NCBI GenBank assembly: GCA_903930515.1 | Contig: CAIYYW010000025.1 | Coordinates: 1-13,983 of the forward strand | Length of the DNA stretch: 13,983 bases | DNA from: an uncultured delta proteobacterium | GTDB taxonomy: Bacteria; RBG-13-61-14; DRUE01 | Direction of reading: 5' to 3' | Shown: one piece after another, positions 1-7,068 of the stretch | Numbering within the stretch: position 1 is the first letter of the stretch | Layout of the letters: each line of letters begins with the position of its first letter | Notes under the pieces: model-generated | Told to the model about the DNA's origin: nothing | What the model saw: only the letters and a program-made list of their open reading frames with translations | The model's database searches: none | Program-made: the position numbers and the translations under genes

Positions 1-245
1 AAAATCAAACTGCGCGCGGCGTCCTCGTCATAGATCGCCATAAAATAGCAGAGGCTCACCGCGACCAGGATCAGGCTCAGCATCCGGATGAAATATGGAT
101 TAAAAGCCTCCCCCGCCGGAACTGAAATCCCGATCAGGTCCGAGAGCACGGCCGGGATCAAGAACATGCCCAACCCGGCTCCGGAGGTAATCAGAAATCC
201 CGCCCAGCAAAATACCGTAATCCATTTCCCTCTTACACCGTTCAT
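1..245 (-). CDS. Small integral membrane protein, 3' end cut by the window
   Basis: Reading leftwards from the ATG at 245 gives 81 codons open to the window edge. The start is well supported: AAGGAGG lies 9 nt upstream (AAGGAGGATAAAGAAGATG) and a good promoter lies about 75 bp further up. The protein begins MNGVRGKWITVF and has a hydrophobic segment at about residues 8-38, then a short polar loop, then NPYFIRML followed by a second hydrophobic segment at about residues 54-70, ending with an acidic stretch (YDEDAAR). The layout resembles small four-helix membrane proteins of unknown function that occur in many bacteria, but I cannot name a family. It has its own promoter, so it is probably not part of the sulfur operon to its right. 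Being a real gene is fairly sure; function is unknown. Confidence 0.7.
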   Translation of the reverse strand, partial: MNGVRGKWITVFCWAGFLITSGAGLGMFLIPAVLSDLIGISVPAGEAFNPYFIRMLSLILVAVSLCYFMAIYDEDAARSLI

Positions 246-317
246 CTTCTTTATCCTCCTTGCCTTTAGCCCGGCCTGCTTCCCGGTTTTTCCCCCCTAT
301 TTGTAGCCTATAAATAA

Positions 318-344
318 TTTATACCTTTTCCCGAGCCAAGTCAA
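318..344 (-). promoter_or_regulatory. Sigma-70-type promoter for the membrane protein gene
   Basis: On the minus strand TTGACT (339-344) is followed 15 bp later by TATAAA (318-323); TAAATT, 17 bp away, is an alternative -10. A purine-rich leader of about 65 nt then runs to the SD site and ATG at 245. The spacer ends GGGAAAAGG, much like the promoter at 7267-7294. Confidence 0.6.
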
Positions 345-491
345 GTTTTGGGGAATAGCTATGAAAAAACTTTAGCGTCTTAAGCAAGGGCTGTATACTT
401 TTTTCAGGGAATGAATAAAATTACGATTCCAGCCGACATTTTGACCCGGAACTCCGCGATTTGATTTGAAATTTTATCTGAGACCTGAGAT

Positions 492-1766
492 TTACTTCAG
501 CAGCTCCGGCGAATATCCGAGGTTTTTGACGGTCTCCAGGATTTTTTCCGGATCGGCATCGGGTTTGGTCCTGACCATCACCTTTTTGTTTTTCAGATCA
601 ATATCCACCGCTTCCACACGGTCCAGGTTCTTGAGGGCATTCCCGATGGTTTGCTCACAATGGACGCAGGTCATATCCGGGACTTTGAGCGTCAGGGTAT
701 GGTTGTTTTCCGCCATTTTTTCCGCCTCCTTGAATTTTCTGCTCTTGAGCCAGGGCCGGATTTTTCCGACGGCCAGCGCCAGGACCAGGGCATAGAAACT
801 GAGATGATAGATCGGGGAATGATGCATCATCCGGTGGGCGTTCGCCGTGGCCGTGAAATCAAAATTGAACGGGATCAGGTCCAGCAAAAGCGCAAAGCCG
901 ATGGCGCCGAAGAAAATGGTCGCGAGATATATGATCAAAGATTTGACGCCCAGTATTTTCCGGACCGTGGCGATGGCCACGGCGTTGGTGGCCGGGCCGG
1001 CGATCAAAAAAGCCAGGGCGGCCCCGGGGGTGAACCCCTTGAGCATCATCGCCGCCGCGATCGGGATGGACCCGGTGGCGCAGACATAGAGGGGGATCCC
1101 GATCAAAACCGCGATCAGGATTCCGAGCAGGCTGGTGTTCATTGATCGGCCGAACAAATCTTCCGGGACCAAAGCCGTGATCAATCCTCCCACCAGCAGG
1201 CCCACGATCAGGGAATTGCCCATACTCTGGGGCAGCTCGGAAAAGGCGTGAACAAAAGCCCTCCGGATTTTGCCGCCCACCTTCTTTTCGGCTCCGCCCA
1301 GCTCGCAACTCTCGCAGGCGCCGGCGGTTTCTTCCGGGGGCTTCTCCCGGTCCGGCGAGAGGATGGAAATGATCCCCGCGGCAAGCCCCAGGACAAAGGA
1401 AGCAATGATCCGGGCGATGGTGAAGACGATCCCGAGCACGCCGGCGGTGGCGATAATGGAATCAATCCCGGTGACCGGGGTGGTGATCAAAAAGGACAGG
1501 GTCGGACCTTTGCCGGCGCCGGATTGACGCGCCGAGACCGCCACCGGCAGCACCCCGCAGGAACAAAGGGGAAGGGGGATTCCGATCAACGAGGCCCGGA
1601 CCACCGACCATACCGTCTCGCCTCCCATAAACCGCGCGATCAGGCCCGGGGGCAGGAAGGTGGATAATAACCCGGCCACCACGAAACCCATAAGTAAAAA
1701 AGGGGACATTTCCAGGCTCAGATGCCAGGTTCCCGCCAAAAACTTTACCATAAAATCATAGATCAT
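492..1766 (-). CDS. SO_0444/DUF318-type permease with C-terminal HMA domain, probable Cu/Zn efflux
   Basis: This 424-residue inner-membrane protein has the two-fold permease layout of the YraQ/ArsP-like (DUF318) family. Repeat one carries PLPLCSCGVLP (residues 65-74, Cys68 and Cys70) and LITTPVTG. Repeat two carries GIPLYVCATGSIPIAAA (223-239) and LIAGPATNAVA. A cytoplasmic loop between them holds a CESC pair (Cys151, Cys154). After the last helix a 70-residue heavy-metal-associated domain follows, with MTCVHC at 365-370. This combination is the one annotated as SO_0444-family Cu/Zn efflux transporter, so metal export is the likely role; the substrate is inferred, not shown. The gene starts 3 bp after the mnmA stop, and its SD (AAGGGG) lies inside the last codons of mnmA, so the two are co-translated. 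No clear terminator is visible downstream. Confidence 0.85.
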   Translation of the reverse strand: MIYDFMVKFLAGTWHLSLEMSPFLLMGFVVAGLLSTFLPPGLIARFMGGETVWSVVRASLIGIPLPLCSCGVLPVAVSARQSGAGKGPTLSFLITTPVTGIDSIIATAGVLGIVFTIARIIASFVLGLAAGIISILSPDREKPPEETAGACESCELGGAEKKVGGKIRRAFVHAFSELPQSMGNSLIVGLLVGGLITALVPEDLFGRSMNTSLLGILIAVLIGIPLYVCATGSIPIAAAMMLKGFTPGAALAFLIAGPATNAVAIATVRKILGVKSLIIYLATIFFGAIGFALLLDLIPFNFDFTATANAHRMMHHSPIYHLSFYALVLALAVGKIRPWLKSRKFKEAEKMAENNHTLTLKVPDMTCVHCEQTIGNALKNLDRVEAVDIDLKNKKVMVRTKPDADPEKILETVKNLGYSPELLK

Positions 1767-1769
1767 TCT

Positions 1770-2906
1770 TCAACCCCTTTTTATAGGATAATCATTCCCG
1801 GGGTTCCGATCCATTCTTTCATCCCCGGAGTTCCCGATGGTCCCTCCCCCGAGCACCAGATCGTCTTGATAAAAGACCACGGCCTGTCCCGGGGTGACGG
1901 CCATCTGGGGCTGATCGAAGGTTACCCGGACCAGAGCTCCCTCCGGAACAACCTCCGCCTCCGCTTCCCGATGCTGCTGCCGGATCCGGCCGCGGGCCTT
2001 GAAATTTTCCGTCGGCCTCTCCATCGCGATCCAGTTGAGGTTTACCGCCCTCAGTTCGCGCTGGAAAAGTTTTTCCCTAGGCCCCGCGATCACGGCGTTT
2101 TTTTCCGGGTCAATCCGGATCACATAGAGCGGCTCCTTCGCGGTGATCCGCAATCCCTTCCTCTGGCCGATGGTGTAGAACATAATCCCCCGGTGCTCTC
2201 CGATCTGGTTCCCGTCCTGATCCAGGATCGGACCGGGATGACGCTCTTGCGGGAAAAGAATGGAATAGTCCGACCCGGCGATAAAGTCCTGGCTTTCCTT
2301 TTTAAAAGCCACCGGCAGACCCAACTTTTCCGCGATCTTTCTCACTTGCTCCTTGCGCAAGTCCCCGAGCGGGAACAAGGTCCGGCTTAACTGATCCTGG
2401 GAGAGATGGTAAAGGAAATAGGTCTGGTCCTTGCTTAAATCCAGAGCCTTTTTCAGCAAATATCTTTTCCGGCCGGGATCATATTCCACCCGGCTGTAAT
2501 GACCGGTGGCGAAGAAGTCAAACTCAATCCCGGCCTCGGATATTTTCCGGGGCAGCTCCCCGAATTTCATTTTATGGTTGCAGATCACGCAGGGATTGGG
2601 GGTCCTTCCGCAAAGGTATTCCCGGCAAAAAGGATCCAGCACCTGCTCATTGTAGGCCCGGGACAGGTCCAGGGCGAAAAATTTTATCCCCAAAAATTCG
2701 GAAACCTTCTGCGCGTCCGAAAGGTCTTCCAATTCCCCGGGGCCGTAGCAGGAATGGCCCGCCCCCTCCTCCGGCAATTTCCTCCCGTCCCAGATTTTCA
2801 TCATCGCCCCGATCACTTCATAACCCTGTTCCAGGAGCAAGGCCGCGGCCACCGACGAGTCCACCCCGCCGCTCATTCCGACCACTACTCTTCGCTTCCG
2901 AACCAT
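1770..2906 (-). CDS. mnmA: tRNA-specific 2-thiouridylase MnmA, CxxC variant lacking the second catalytic Cys
   Basis: MnmA activates U34 of Lys, Glu and Gln tRNAs with ATP and inserts sulfur to give 2-thiouridine. The N-terminal PP-loop is clear (SGGVDSS, residues 12-18), as are CYGPGELED (53-61), GRTPNPCVICN (100-110), FATGHYSR (132-139), SKDQTYFLY (158-166) and the C-terminal barrel (TIGQRKGL). In E. coli the pair is Asp99/Cys102 with a second Cys199 in a GICFIG context. Here the first site is Cys106-x-x-Cys109, and the second site reads KKESQDFIAG: the Ile-Cys dipeptide is absent. Start: an upstream in-frame ATG at 2945 would add 13 residues, but the PP-loop normally sits near residue 10, so I chose 2906 (378 aa); AGGAG is only 2 nt away, so the start is not settled. 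The gene lies 162 bp after thi4 and 3 bp before the permease. Confidence 0.93.
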   Translation of the reverse strand: MVRKRRVVVGMSGGVDSSVAAALLLEQGYEVIGAMMKIWDGRKLPEEGAGHSCYGPGELEDLSDAQKVSEFLGIKFFALDLSRAYNEQVLDPFCREYLCGRTPNPCVICNHKMKFGELPRKISEAGIEFDFFATGHYSRVEYDPGRKRYLLKKALDLSKDQTYFLYHLSQDQLSRTLFPLGDLRKEQVRKIAEKLGLPVAFKKESQDFIAGSDYSILFPQERHPGPILDQDGNQIGEHRGIMFYTIGQRKGLRITAKEPLYVIRIDPEKNAVIAGPREKLFQRELRAVNLNWIAMERPTENFKARGRIRQQHREAEAEVVPEGALVRVTFDQPQMAVTPGQAVVFYQDDLVLGGGTIGNSGDERMDRNPGNDYPIKRG

Positions 2907-3068
2907 CACTCCTATTCTAATATATTCCGCGCCTATTGCACGCATTTGGAATTCGGAATTTCCACCACAAAGACCGGGACAAGAAAATAATTTTTGGCTC
3001 TTGGTTCAGCGCCAGCGACTTGACCCTGGCGGTGTATCCAGAGTAATTTTCCATTAACGGTGAACACG

Positions 3069-3863
3069 CTAACTTCCTCCGAGCTTGTCCTTGAGATCTT
3101 TGGCGGCCTTGCGGCCGGAGAGCAGCATGCCGCCGAAGATCGGCCCCATCCGGTGCGAACCCATCACCGCGTTCGCGGCCATACCGACCACGAACAGGCC
3201 GGGAGCGATCTCGACGGTGTTGTCCATGATCACGGTCTCGCCCAGCTCCGCGTTCATCGAGCGTTCGCCCTCGATTTTGCCGGACGGCGTGGCCAGTTTC
3301 AGCCCGCACTTGGTGATGACTTTGTTGATCACCATCATCTCGTGGCCGGTGGCGTCAATCACATATTTCGCCCCCACCGAGACCGGGTCAACATGGTATT
3401 TGCCCACTTCGATCGGCCGCCAGTTGATTACCACGCCGCAGACCCGGCAGTCCGAACTCAACATCACATCCTGAAAGGCGATCAGGTTGTAAATAGAAAC
3501 GCCGGCTTTAAGCGCTTTCAGAATCAAGGTGGACATGGTCTCGAGCGAGTTCGCGGTGTAATAACCGGGCGCGTATAACTCGGTCCCGATCTCCAGTTCG
3601 TCCAAGATCGGCTTGGCCGCGTCCTGGATGACAATGTAATTGTAGCCAAATCCGCCACCCCACATGCCGCCGCCCGGAGCGAGGTTTCTTTCGAACACCA
3701 CGGTCTTGACGCCGCTACGGCCCAGGTCATACGCGGCCATCAGCCCGGCCGGACCGGCGCCCACGATGGCGACCTCAACCTCGGTGTCGGACAGGAATTT
3801 CTTGTGCCAGGTCTCTACAATCGCCCGGGTAACCATCACATCATTGATCTTCACACCGCTCAT
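3069..3863 (-). CDS. thi4: Thi4-family thiazole synthase, sulfide-dependent (His) type
   Basis: Thi4 builds the ADP-thiazole precursor of thiamine from NAD, glycine and sulfur. The FAD/NAD-binding motif VGAGPAG (34-40), GGGMWGGG (64-71), VIDATGHE (168-175) and the C-terminal GSHRMGPIFGG (235-245) are all present, and the 264-residue length fits archaeal and anaerobe forms. At the position of the yeast suicide Cys205 this protein has His157 (KYHVDP), as in the Methanococcus enzyme, which takes free sulfide with iron and turns over repeatedly. So a catalytic, sulfide-using enzyme is expected, in the cytosol of an anaerobe. Start: an in-frame ATG at 3893 would overlap cysK, whereas the ATG at 3863 has GAGGAGG 5 nt upstream, in the 16-bp gap after cysK. 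No TPP riboswitch fits in that gap, so control probably comes from the operon promoter. Confidence 0.95.
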   Translation of the reverse strand: MSGVKINDVMVTRAIVETWHKKFLSDTEVEVAIVGAGPAGLMAAYDLGRSGVKTVVFERNLAPGGGMWGGGFGYNYIVIQDAAKPILDELEIGTELYAPGYYTANSLETMSTLILKALKAGVSIYNLIAFQDVMLSSDCRVCGVVINWRPIEVGKYHVDPVSVGAKYVIDATGHEMMVINKVITKCGLKLATPSGKIEGERSMNAELGETVIMDNTVEIAPGLFVVGMAANAVMGSHRMGPIFGGMLLSGRKAAKDLKDKLGGS

Positions 3864-3879
3864 CAGATCCTCCTCGAAA

Positions 3880-4827
3880 TTATTGATCTCCAAACAGCCA
3901 GGTGGACAGGTAACGCTCCCCGGTGTCCGGAAGAATGACGATGATCATCTTGCCCTTATTCTCCGGCCGGCTCGCCACCTGGATTCCGGCCCAAGTTGCG
4001 GCGCCCGAAGAAATCCCGGCCAGGATTCCCTCTTCCCTCGCCAATCTCCGGGCGGTTTCTCCCGCATCCTCGTTCCGGACCTGGACGATCTCGTCAATGA
4101 TCCTGGAGTTCAAAACCTGCGGAACAAACCCGGCGCCGATCCCCTGTATTTTGTGCGGACCCGGCTTGCCCCCGGAAAGCACCGGAGAATCCACCGGCTC
4201 CACCGCCACCACCTTGAAGCTCGGCTTCAACTTCTTGATCGCTTCCCCGACCCCGGTGATGGTTCCGCCCGTGCCCACCCCGCTCACCAGGATATCCGCC
4301 TTCCCATCGGTGTCCTCCCAGATCTCCAGGGCCGTGGTCTTGCGGTGAACCTCCGGGTTGGCCGGGTTCTGGAATTGCTGGGGGATGAAATAATCCTTGT
4401 GCAAGGAAGCAAGCTCCTCCGCCTGCTTGATCGCCCCCTTCATACCCTCCGCGCCCGGGGTCAAAATCAACTCCGCCCCGAAAACCTTCAGCAGTTTCCT
4501 CCGTTCAACGCTCATCGTATCCGGCATAGTCAAGATCAGCGGGTATCCCTTGACCGCGGCCACAAACGCCAGCGCGATCCCGGTATTACCGGAGGTCGGC
4601 TCAACCAGGGTCATCCCCGATCTGAGTTTGCCGTCCTTCTCAGCCGCCTCAATCATCGCCAGCCCGATCCGGTCCTTGATACTGGAAGCCGGGTTGAACA
4701 TCTCCAGCTTGGCGACCAATTCCCCGGCCAGGCCCTTGCCTATTTTTTTCAACCGAGTCAGAGGCGTGTTGCCGATCAATCCGGTGATATCTTCCGCGAT
4801 CCCGGGGCTCAATTTTCTTTCTGACAT
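3880..4827 (-). CDS. cysK: Cysteine synthase A (O-acetylserine sulfhydrylase)
   Basis: CysK makes cysteine from O-acetylserine and sulfide using pyridoxal phosphate. The 315-residue protein has normal length and all landmarks: IGNTPLTRL (18-26), NPASSIKDR with the PLP lysine at Lys51, the substrate loop TSGNTG (78-83), the phosphate-binding GTGGTITG (186-193), [11 protein letters not shown] (226-236) and GISSGAA (271-277). Start: ATG occurs at 4833 and at 4827; AAAGGAGG lies 6 nt before the second, so 4827 is chosen. The gene follows the Rrf2 regulator by 45 bp and precedes thi4 by 16 bp. An Rrf2 protein beside cysK recalls Bacillus/Staphylococcus CymR, which binds CysK to sense cysteine supply; whether that happens here is inference. 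No serine acetyltransferase gene is seen in the window. Confidence 0.96.
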   Translation of the reverse strand: MSERKLSPGIAEDITGLIGNTPLTRLKKIGKGLAGELVAKLEMFNPASSIKDRIGLAMIEAAEKDGKLRSGMTLVEPTSGNTGIALAFVAAVKGYPLILTMPDTMSVERRKLLKVFGAELILTPGAEGMKGAIKQAEELASLHKDYFIPQQFQNPANPEVHRKTTALEIWEDTDGKADILVSGVGTGGTITGVGEAIKKLKPSFKVVAVEPVDSPVLSGGKPGPHKIQGIGAGFVPQVLNSRIIDEIVQVRNEDAGETARRLAREEGILAGISSGAATWAGIQVASRPENKGKMIIVILPDTGERYLSTWLFGDQ

Positions 4828-4872
4828 TGTCATCCTCCTTTTCTTGGTTCAAATATTATGGCCGCTGCCGGT

Positions 4873-5316
4873 TCATAAATAATACATCGTGGCGCCGTGT
4901 TCCAATTTGTTCCCCTGACGGTCCGCCAGCTCCTGCAGCGTGGTCTTGCGAAGCAGGCCGATCACCGCCTCGTTCAGCTCGCTCCAGAATTCAAACGCCA
5001 CGCAATTATCGCTCCGCCGGCAACAGGTCGGATCATTGACGCAATCAACAAAAGTGGGCGGGCCTTCCAGAGCCACCGCGATCTCCTCAACCGTGATCTG
5101 ATCCATCGGCTTCGCCAGCAGATAGCCCCCCTTGGCCCCTCTCAAACTCCGCGCCAAGCCCGAACTCTTCAATCCCACCAGCAGATTATCCAGATACTTC
5201 TTTGAAATCTCCTGCCGTTTGGCGATGTTCTTAACCAGCACCGGCCCCTCATCCTGATGAAGGCTGATGTCTATCATCGCCCGCAACCCATATCTCAGCT
5301 TCGTGGATATCTTCAT
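4873..5316 (-). CDS. Rrf2-family transcriptional regulator with IscR-like cysteines
   Basis: The 147-residue protein starts MKISTKLRYGLRAM and has the Rrf2 winged helix (about 1-75), including the recognition region EISKKYLDNLL and the wing RGAKGGYLL. The C-terminal part carries Cys92, Cys98, Cys99 and Cys105 (DCVNDPTCC then DNC), nearly the spacing of the [2Fe-2S] ligands Cys92/98/104 of E. coli IscR. It is therefore likely an Fe-S or redox-sensing repressor, though CymR- or CysR-like cysteine sensing is also possible from the genes it leads. AAAGGAGG sits 6 nt before the ATG. It is the first gene of the operon, behind a strong promoter with a dyad over the likely transcription start, so self-repression together with cysK, thi4, mnmA and the permease is expected. 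Confidence 0.92.
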   Translation of the reverse strand: MKISTKLRYGLRAMIDISLHQDEGPVLVKNIAKRQEISKKYLDNLLVGLKSSGLARSLRGAKGGYLLAKPMDQITVEEIAVALEGPPTFVDCVNDPTCCRRSDNCVAFEFWSELNEAVIGLLRKTTLQELADRQGNKLEHGATMYYL

Positions 5317-5412
5317 CTATTCCTCCTTTTGTACATATCCTTTATTCACTTCCTTAACCACTTGATATTATTTGTTTTATAGAGCGCCTTCCTTCTATAC
5401 CATCCAAAACTA

Positions 5413-5428
5413 GCCTAATTCTATAGAC
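5413..5428 (-). promoter_or_regulatory. Candidate Rrf2 operator (imperfect dyad)
   Basis: On the minus strand GTCTA-TAGAAT-TAGGC is an inverted repeat with one mismatch in five. It resembles the GACTA...TAGTC core of IscR-type sites but with a 6-bp centre. It touches the 3' edge of the -10 box and covers the predicted transcription start, a classic repressor position. No binding evidence is available. Confidence 0.35.
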
Positions 5429-5456
5429 ATAGTATCTCATATTTCAACTTTGTCAA
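5429..5456 (-). promoter_or_regulatory. Promoter of the rrf2-cysK-thi4-mnmA-permease operon
   Basis: On the minus strand a perfect TTGACA (5451-5456) is followed after 16 bp by TACTAT (5429-5434). Transcription would start near 5422, giving a leader of roughly 105 nt before the Rrf2 start codon. Confidence 0.7.
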
Positions 5457-5492
5457 TAGGGGGACTAAATTTTTGAATGCCCGACAGTAATT

Positions 5493-5511
5493 TGCGAGCG
5501 GTATTCCGCGA
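5493..5511. repeat. TGCGAGCG hairpin repeat, left edge of the island (first copy)
   Basis: TGCGAGCGG-TATT-CCGCGA forms a hairpin with a GCGG/CCGC stem. A further copy of the octamer TGCGAGCG lies at 5539-5546. The same octamer recurs at 5674-5681 (reverse), 8316-8323 and 8366-8373, all in non-coding spacers on either side of the sulfatase and MNT/HEPN genes. Confidence 0.55.
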
Positions 5512-5667
5512 GTCCTGCGTAGCCTTGGCGGAGCAGAATGCGAGCGAGTTCGTGTGCTGAGCTTGCCTAACTGCCGAGCCAATGCGCGATTTCAGATGCT
5601 TATGCAAATCAAACTCGGAACACTCCGGTAGTGTCAACAACAAAGAAGGAGGTTGTCAAATCATAAC

Positions 5668-5681
5668 GCGAGTCGCTCGCA
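5668..5681. repeat. GCGAG-TCG-CTCGC hairpin, reverse copy of the octamer
   Basis: A perfect 5-bp stem with a 3-nt loop (5668-5680); its right arm plus one base is the reverse complement of TGCGAGCG. It lies between a strong but ownerless SD sequence (AAGGAGG, 5646-5652) and the sulfatase start. Confidence 0.5.
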
Positions 5682-5704
5682 CAGGGTGGCCAAGGGATGC
5701 GCCC

Positions 5705-5732
5705 TTGATGAAGGCGGGTTTTGTGATAGATT
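5705..5732 (+). promoter_or_regulatory. Possible promoter for a leaderless sulfatase transcript
   Basis: TTGATG (5705-5710), 16 bp, then TAGATT (5727-5732), each matching consensus at four of six positions. The -10 box ends 7 nt before the ATG at 5740, so the mRNA would begin at or next to the start codon, consistent with the lack of a good SD. Confidence 0.35.
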
Positions 5733-5739
5733 AAGGCTG

Positions 5740-7068
5740 ATGAAGCTTCTGAAGAAGGTGTTGGTGACGCTGGCATTATTTTTATTCATCAGCGATATTT
5801 CCTGGTCCAAGCCGAATTTGATTCTGATTTCAGTGGACACTTTGCGGCAGGACCATCTCGGGATTTACGGCTATGATCGGAACACCTCCCCCAACATAGA
5901 CCGCTTGCTCAAATCCGGGGCCTGGTTTGATAAAGCCGATTGCAATGTCCCGCTCACCACCCCCAGCTTCGCATCCCTGATGTCCAGCCGATACCCGCAC
6001 GAAACCGGCGCCACCCGCAACGGCATCCCGATGCTGGACGGAATGGAGACCCTGTCTGAAATCCTTAAACAAAACGGATACTCCACCGCGGCCATCCTCT
6101 CCAACTGGCCCCTCAAGAAGAACCTCTCCAACCTCCAGAAAGGCTTTGACCTTTATGACGATAAATTTTATGAGAAACGCTGGCTATTTTTCAACGACGA
6201 GCGCGACGCCAAGGAAGTGACTTCCCTTGCGGCCTCCTGGCTGGAATCCAAGCCCAAGCCGCCCTTCTTGCTCTGGGCGCATTACTCGGAGCCTCATTCC
6301 CCATATCAGTTCCATCGCGGGTTTGTCTTCAACGAGCCCAACCGGCCGGACACCGAGACCCAGACCAAAATTGACGCCTATGACAGCGAGGTCGCATACG
6401 CGGATAGTCAGATCGGGATATTGCTCAACAAGATCCGGGAGCTGAAGCTGGACCAAAACAGCCTGATCGTGTTCATCGCAGACCACGGCGAGAACTTGGG
6501 AGAGCACGGCTACCTCGGCCACGGAAGATACCTCTATCAGGAGTCCATCCGAATCCCCTTCGGAGTCTCCGGTCCCGGAATCCCCTCCAACCAAAAAATT
6601 GAATCCCAGGCCGAGCTTCTGGATTTTGCCCCCACCGCCCTCGGATACCTCGGCATACCGCCTGGTAAAATGATGCGCGGAAGAAATTTGATCCAGCCCA
6701 TCAAGGGAGAAATACCCTGGGAAAAAAACCGCCTGATATATCTGGAAACCTTCCCAGGAGCCGTGCGCGGGGAAGGAGCGCAAAATTTGGCCAATACCAA
6801 AAAACCGATCTGGATCGGCTTCCAGCTCAACGAGGTCAAACTCCTCTATTACATCCCCGGATCAAGATGGCAAATGCTTAACCTCAATGCCGACCCACAA
6901 GAACTCAAAAACCTCGCCGACCCCGCAAACCAGAACTTCATCCTCTATTCCGACCATCTCCTCAAATGGTTCCATTCCTGGGAACATTCAATCGCCCAGG
7001 GAAATACCGACGCCCTGACCGAATCAGACCGCAAGAAACTGGAAGCGCTCGGATATTTGAATAAATAA
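5740..7068 (+). CDS. Exported sulfatase-superfamily hydrolase with Thr in the nucleophile position
   Basis: The 442-residue protein starts with a signal peptide (MKLLKKVLVTLALFLFISDISWS). The alkaline-phosphatase/sulfatase fold follows: ISVDTLRQDHLG with metal ligand Asp33, the active-site region PLTTPSFASLMSSRYPHETG (71-90), AHYSEPHSPY (180-189) and the second metal site ADHGENLGEHG (247-257). Sulfatases need Cys or Ser in CxPxR, converted to formylglycine; here the site reads Thr73-Thr-Pro-Ser-Phe, so neither the convertible residue nor the Arg is present. It may instead be a phospho- or other ester hydrolase, or a transferase, acting in the periplasm. The C-terminus KKLEALGYLNK is typical of this group. 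Start: an in-frame extension to 5653 has no workable start and reads through repeat DNA, so 5740 is chosen just before the signal peptide. It stands alone on the plus strand. Confidence 0.85.
   Translation: MKLLKKVLVTLALFLFISDISWSKPNLILISVDTLRQDHLGIYGYDRNTSPNIDRLLKSGAWFDKADCNVPLTTPSFASLMSSRYPHETGATRNGIPMLDGMETLSEILKQNGYSTAAILSNWPLKKNLSNLQKGFDLYDDKFYEKRWLFFNDERDAKEVTSLAASWLESKPKPPFLLWAHYSEPHSPYQFHRGFVFNEPNRPDTETQTKIDAYDSEVAYADSQIGILLNKIRELKLDQNSLIVFIADHGENLGEHGYLGHGRYLYQESIRIPFGVSGPGIPSNQKIESQAELLDFAPTALGYLGIPPGKMMRGRNLIQPIKGEIPWEKNRLIYLETFPGAVRGEGAQNLANTKKPIWIGFQLNEVKLLYYIPGSRWQMLNLNADPQELKNLADPANQNFILYSDHLLKWFHSWEHSIAQGNTDALTESDRKKLEALGYLNK
7033..7068 (+). repeat. 36-bp direct repeat, copy 1 (3' end of sulfatase gene)
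   Basis: The last 36 bases of the sulfatase gene, from AAGAAACTGG to the TAA stop. A second copy with one mismatch lies at 8197-8232. The two bracket the MNT/HEPN module. Confidence 0.9.

Noticed and set aside
246-317. Possible riboswitch in the G-rich leader of the first gene
   Set aside because: The leader is too short and does not match any riboswitch core I know.
651-1667. Several plus-strand frames opposite the permease gene
   Set aside because: They are shadows of the permease coding sequence, low in complexity and without start signals.
2917-3054. A 45-codon frame (MENYSGYTARVK...) between thi4 and mnmA
   Set aside because: No SD and no family resemblance, and its end overlaps the possible 5' extension of mnmA; more likely spacer.
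3864-3893. Upstream start of thi4 adding ten residues
   Set aside because: It would overlap the cysK end and lacks an SD, while ATG 3863 has GAGGAGG at a good distance.
5437-5643. A 68-codon minus-strand frame left of the sulfatase gene
   Set aside because: It starts at TTG without an SD, overlaps the Rrf2 operon promoter and is built partly from hairpin repeats.
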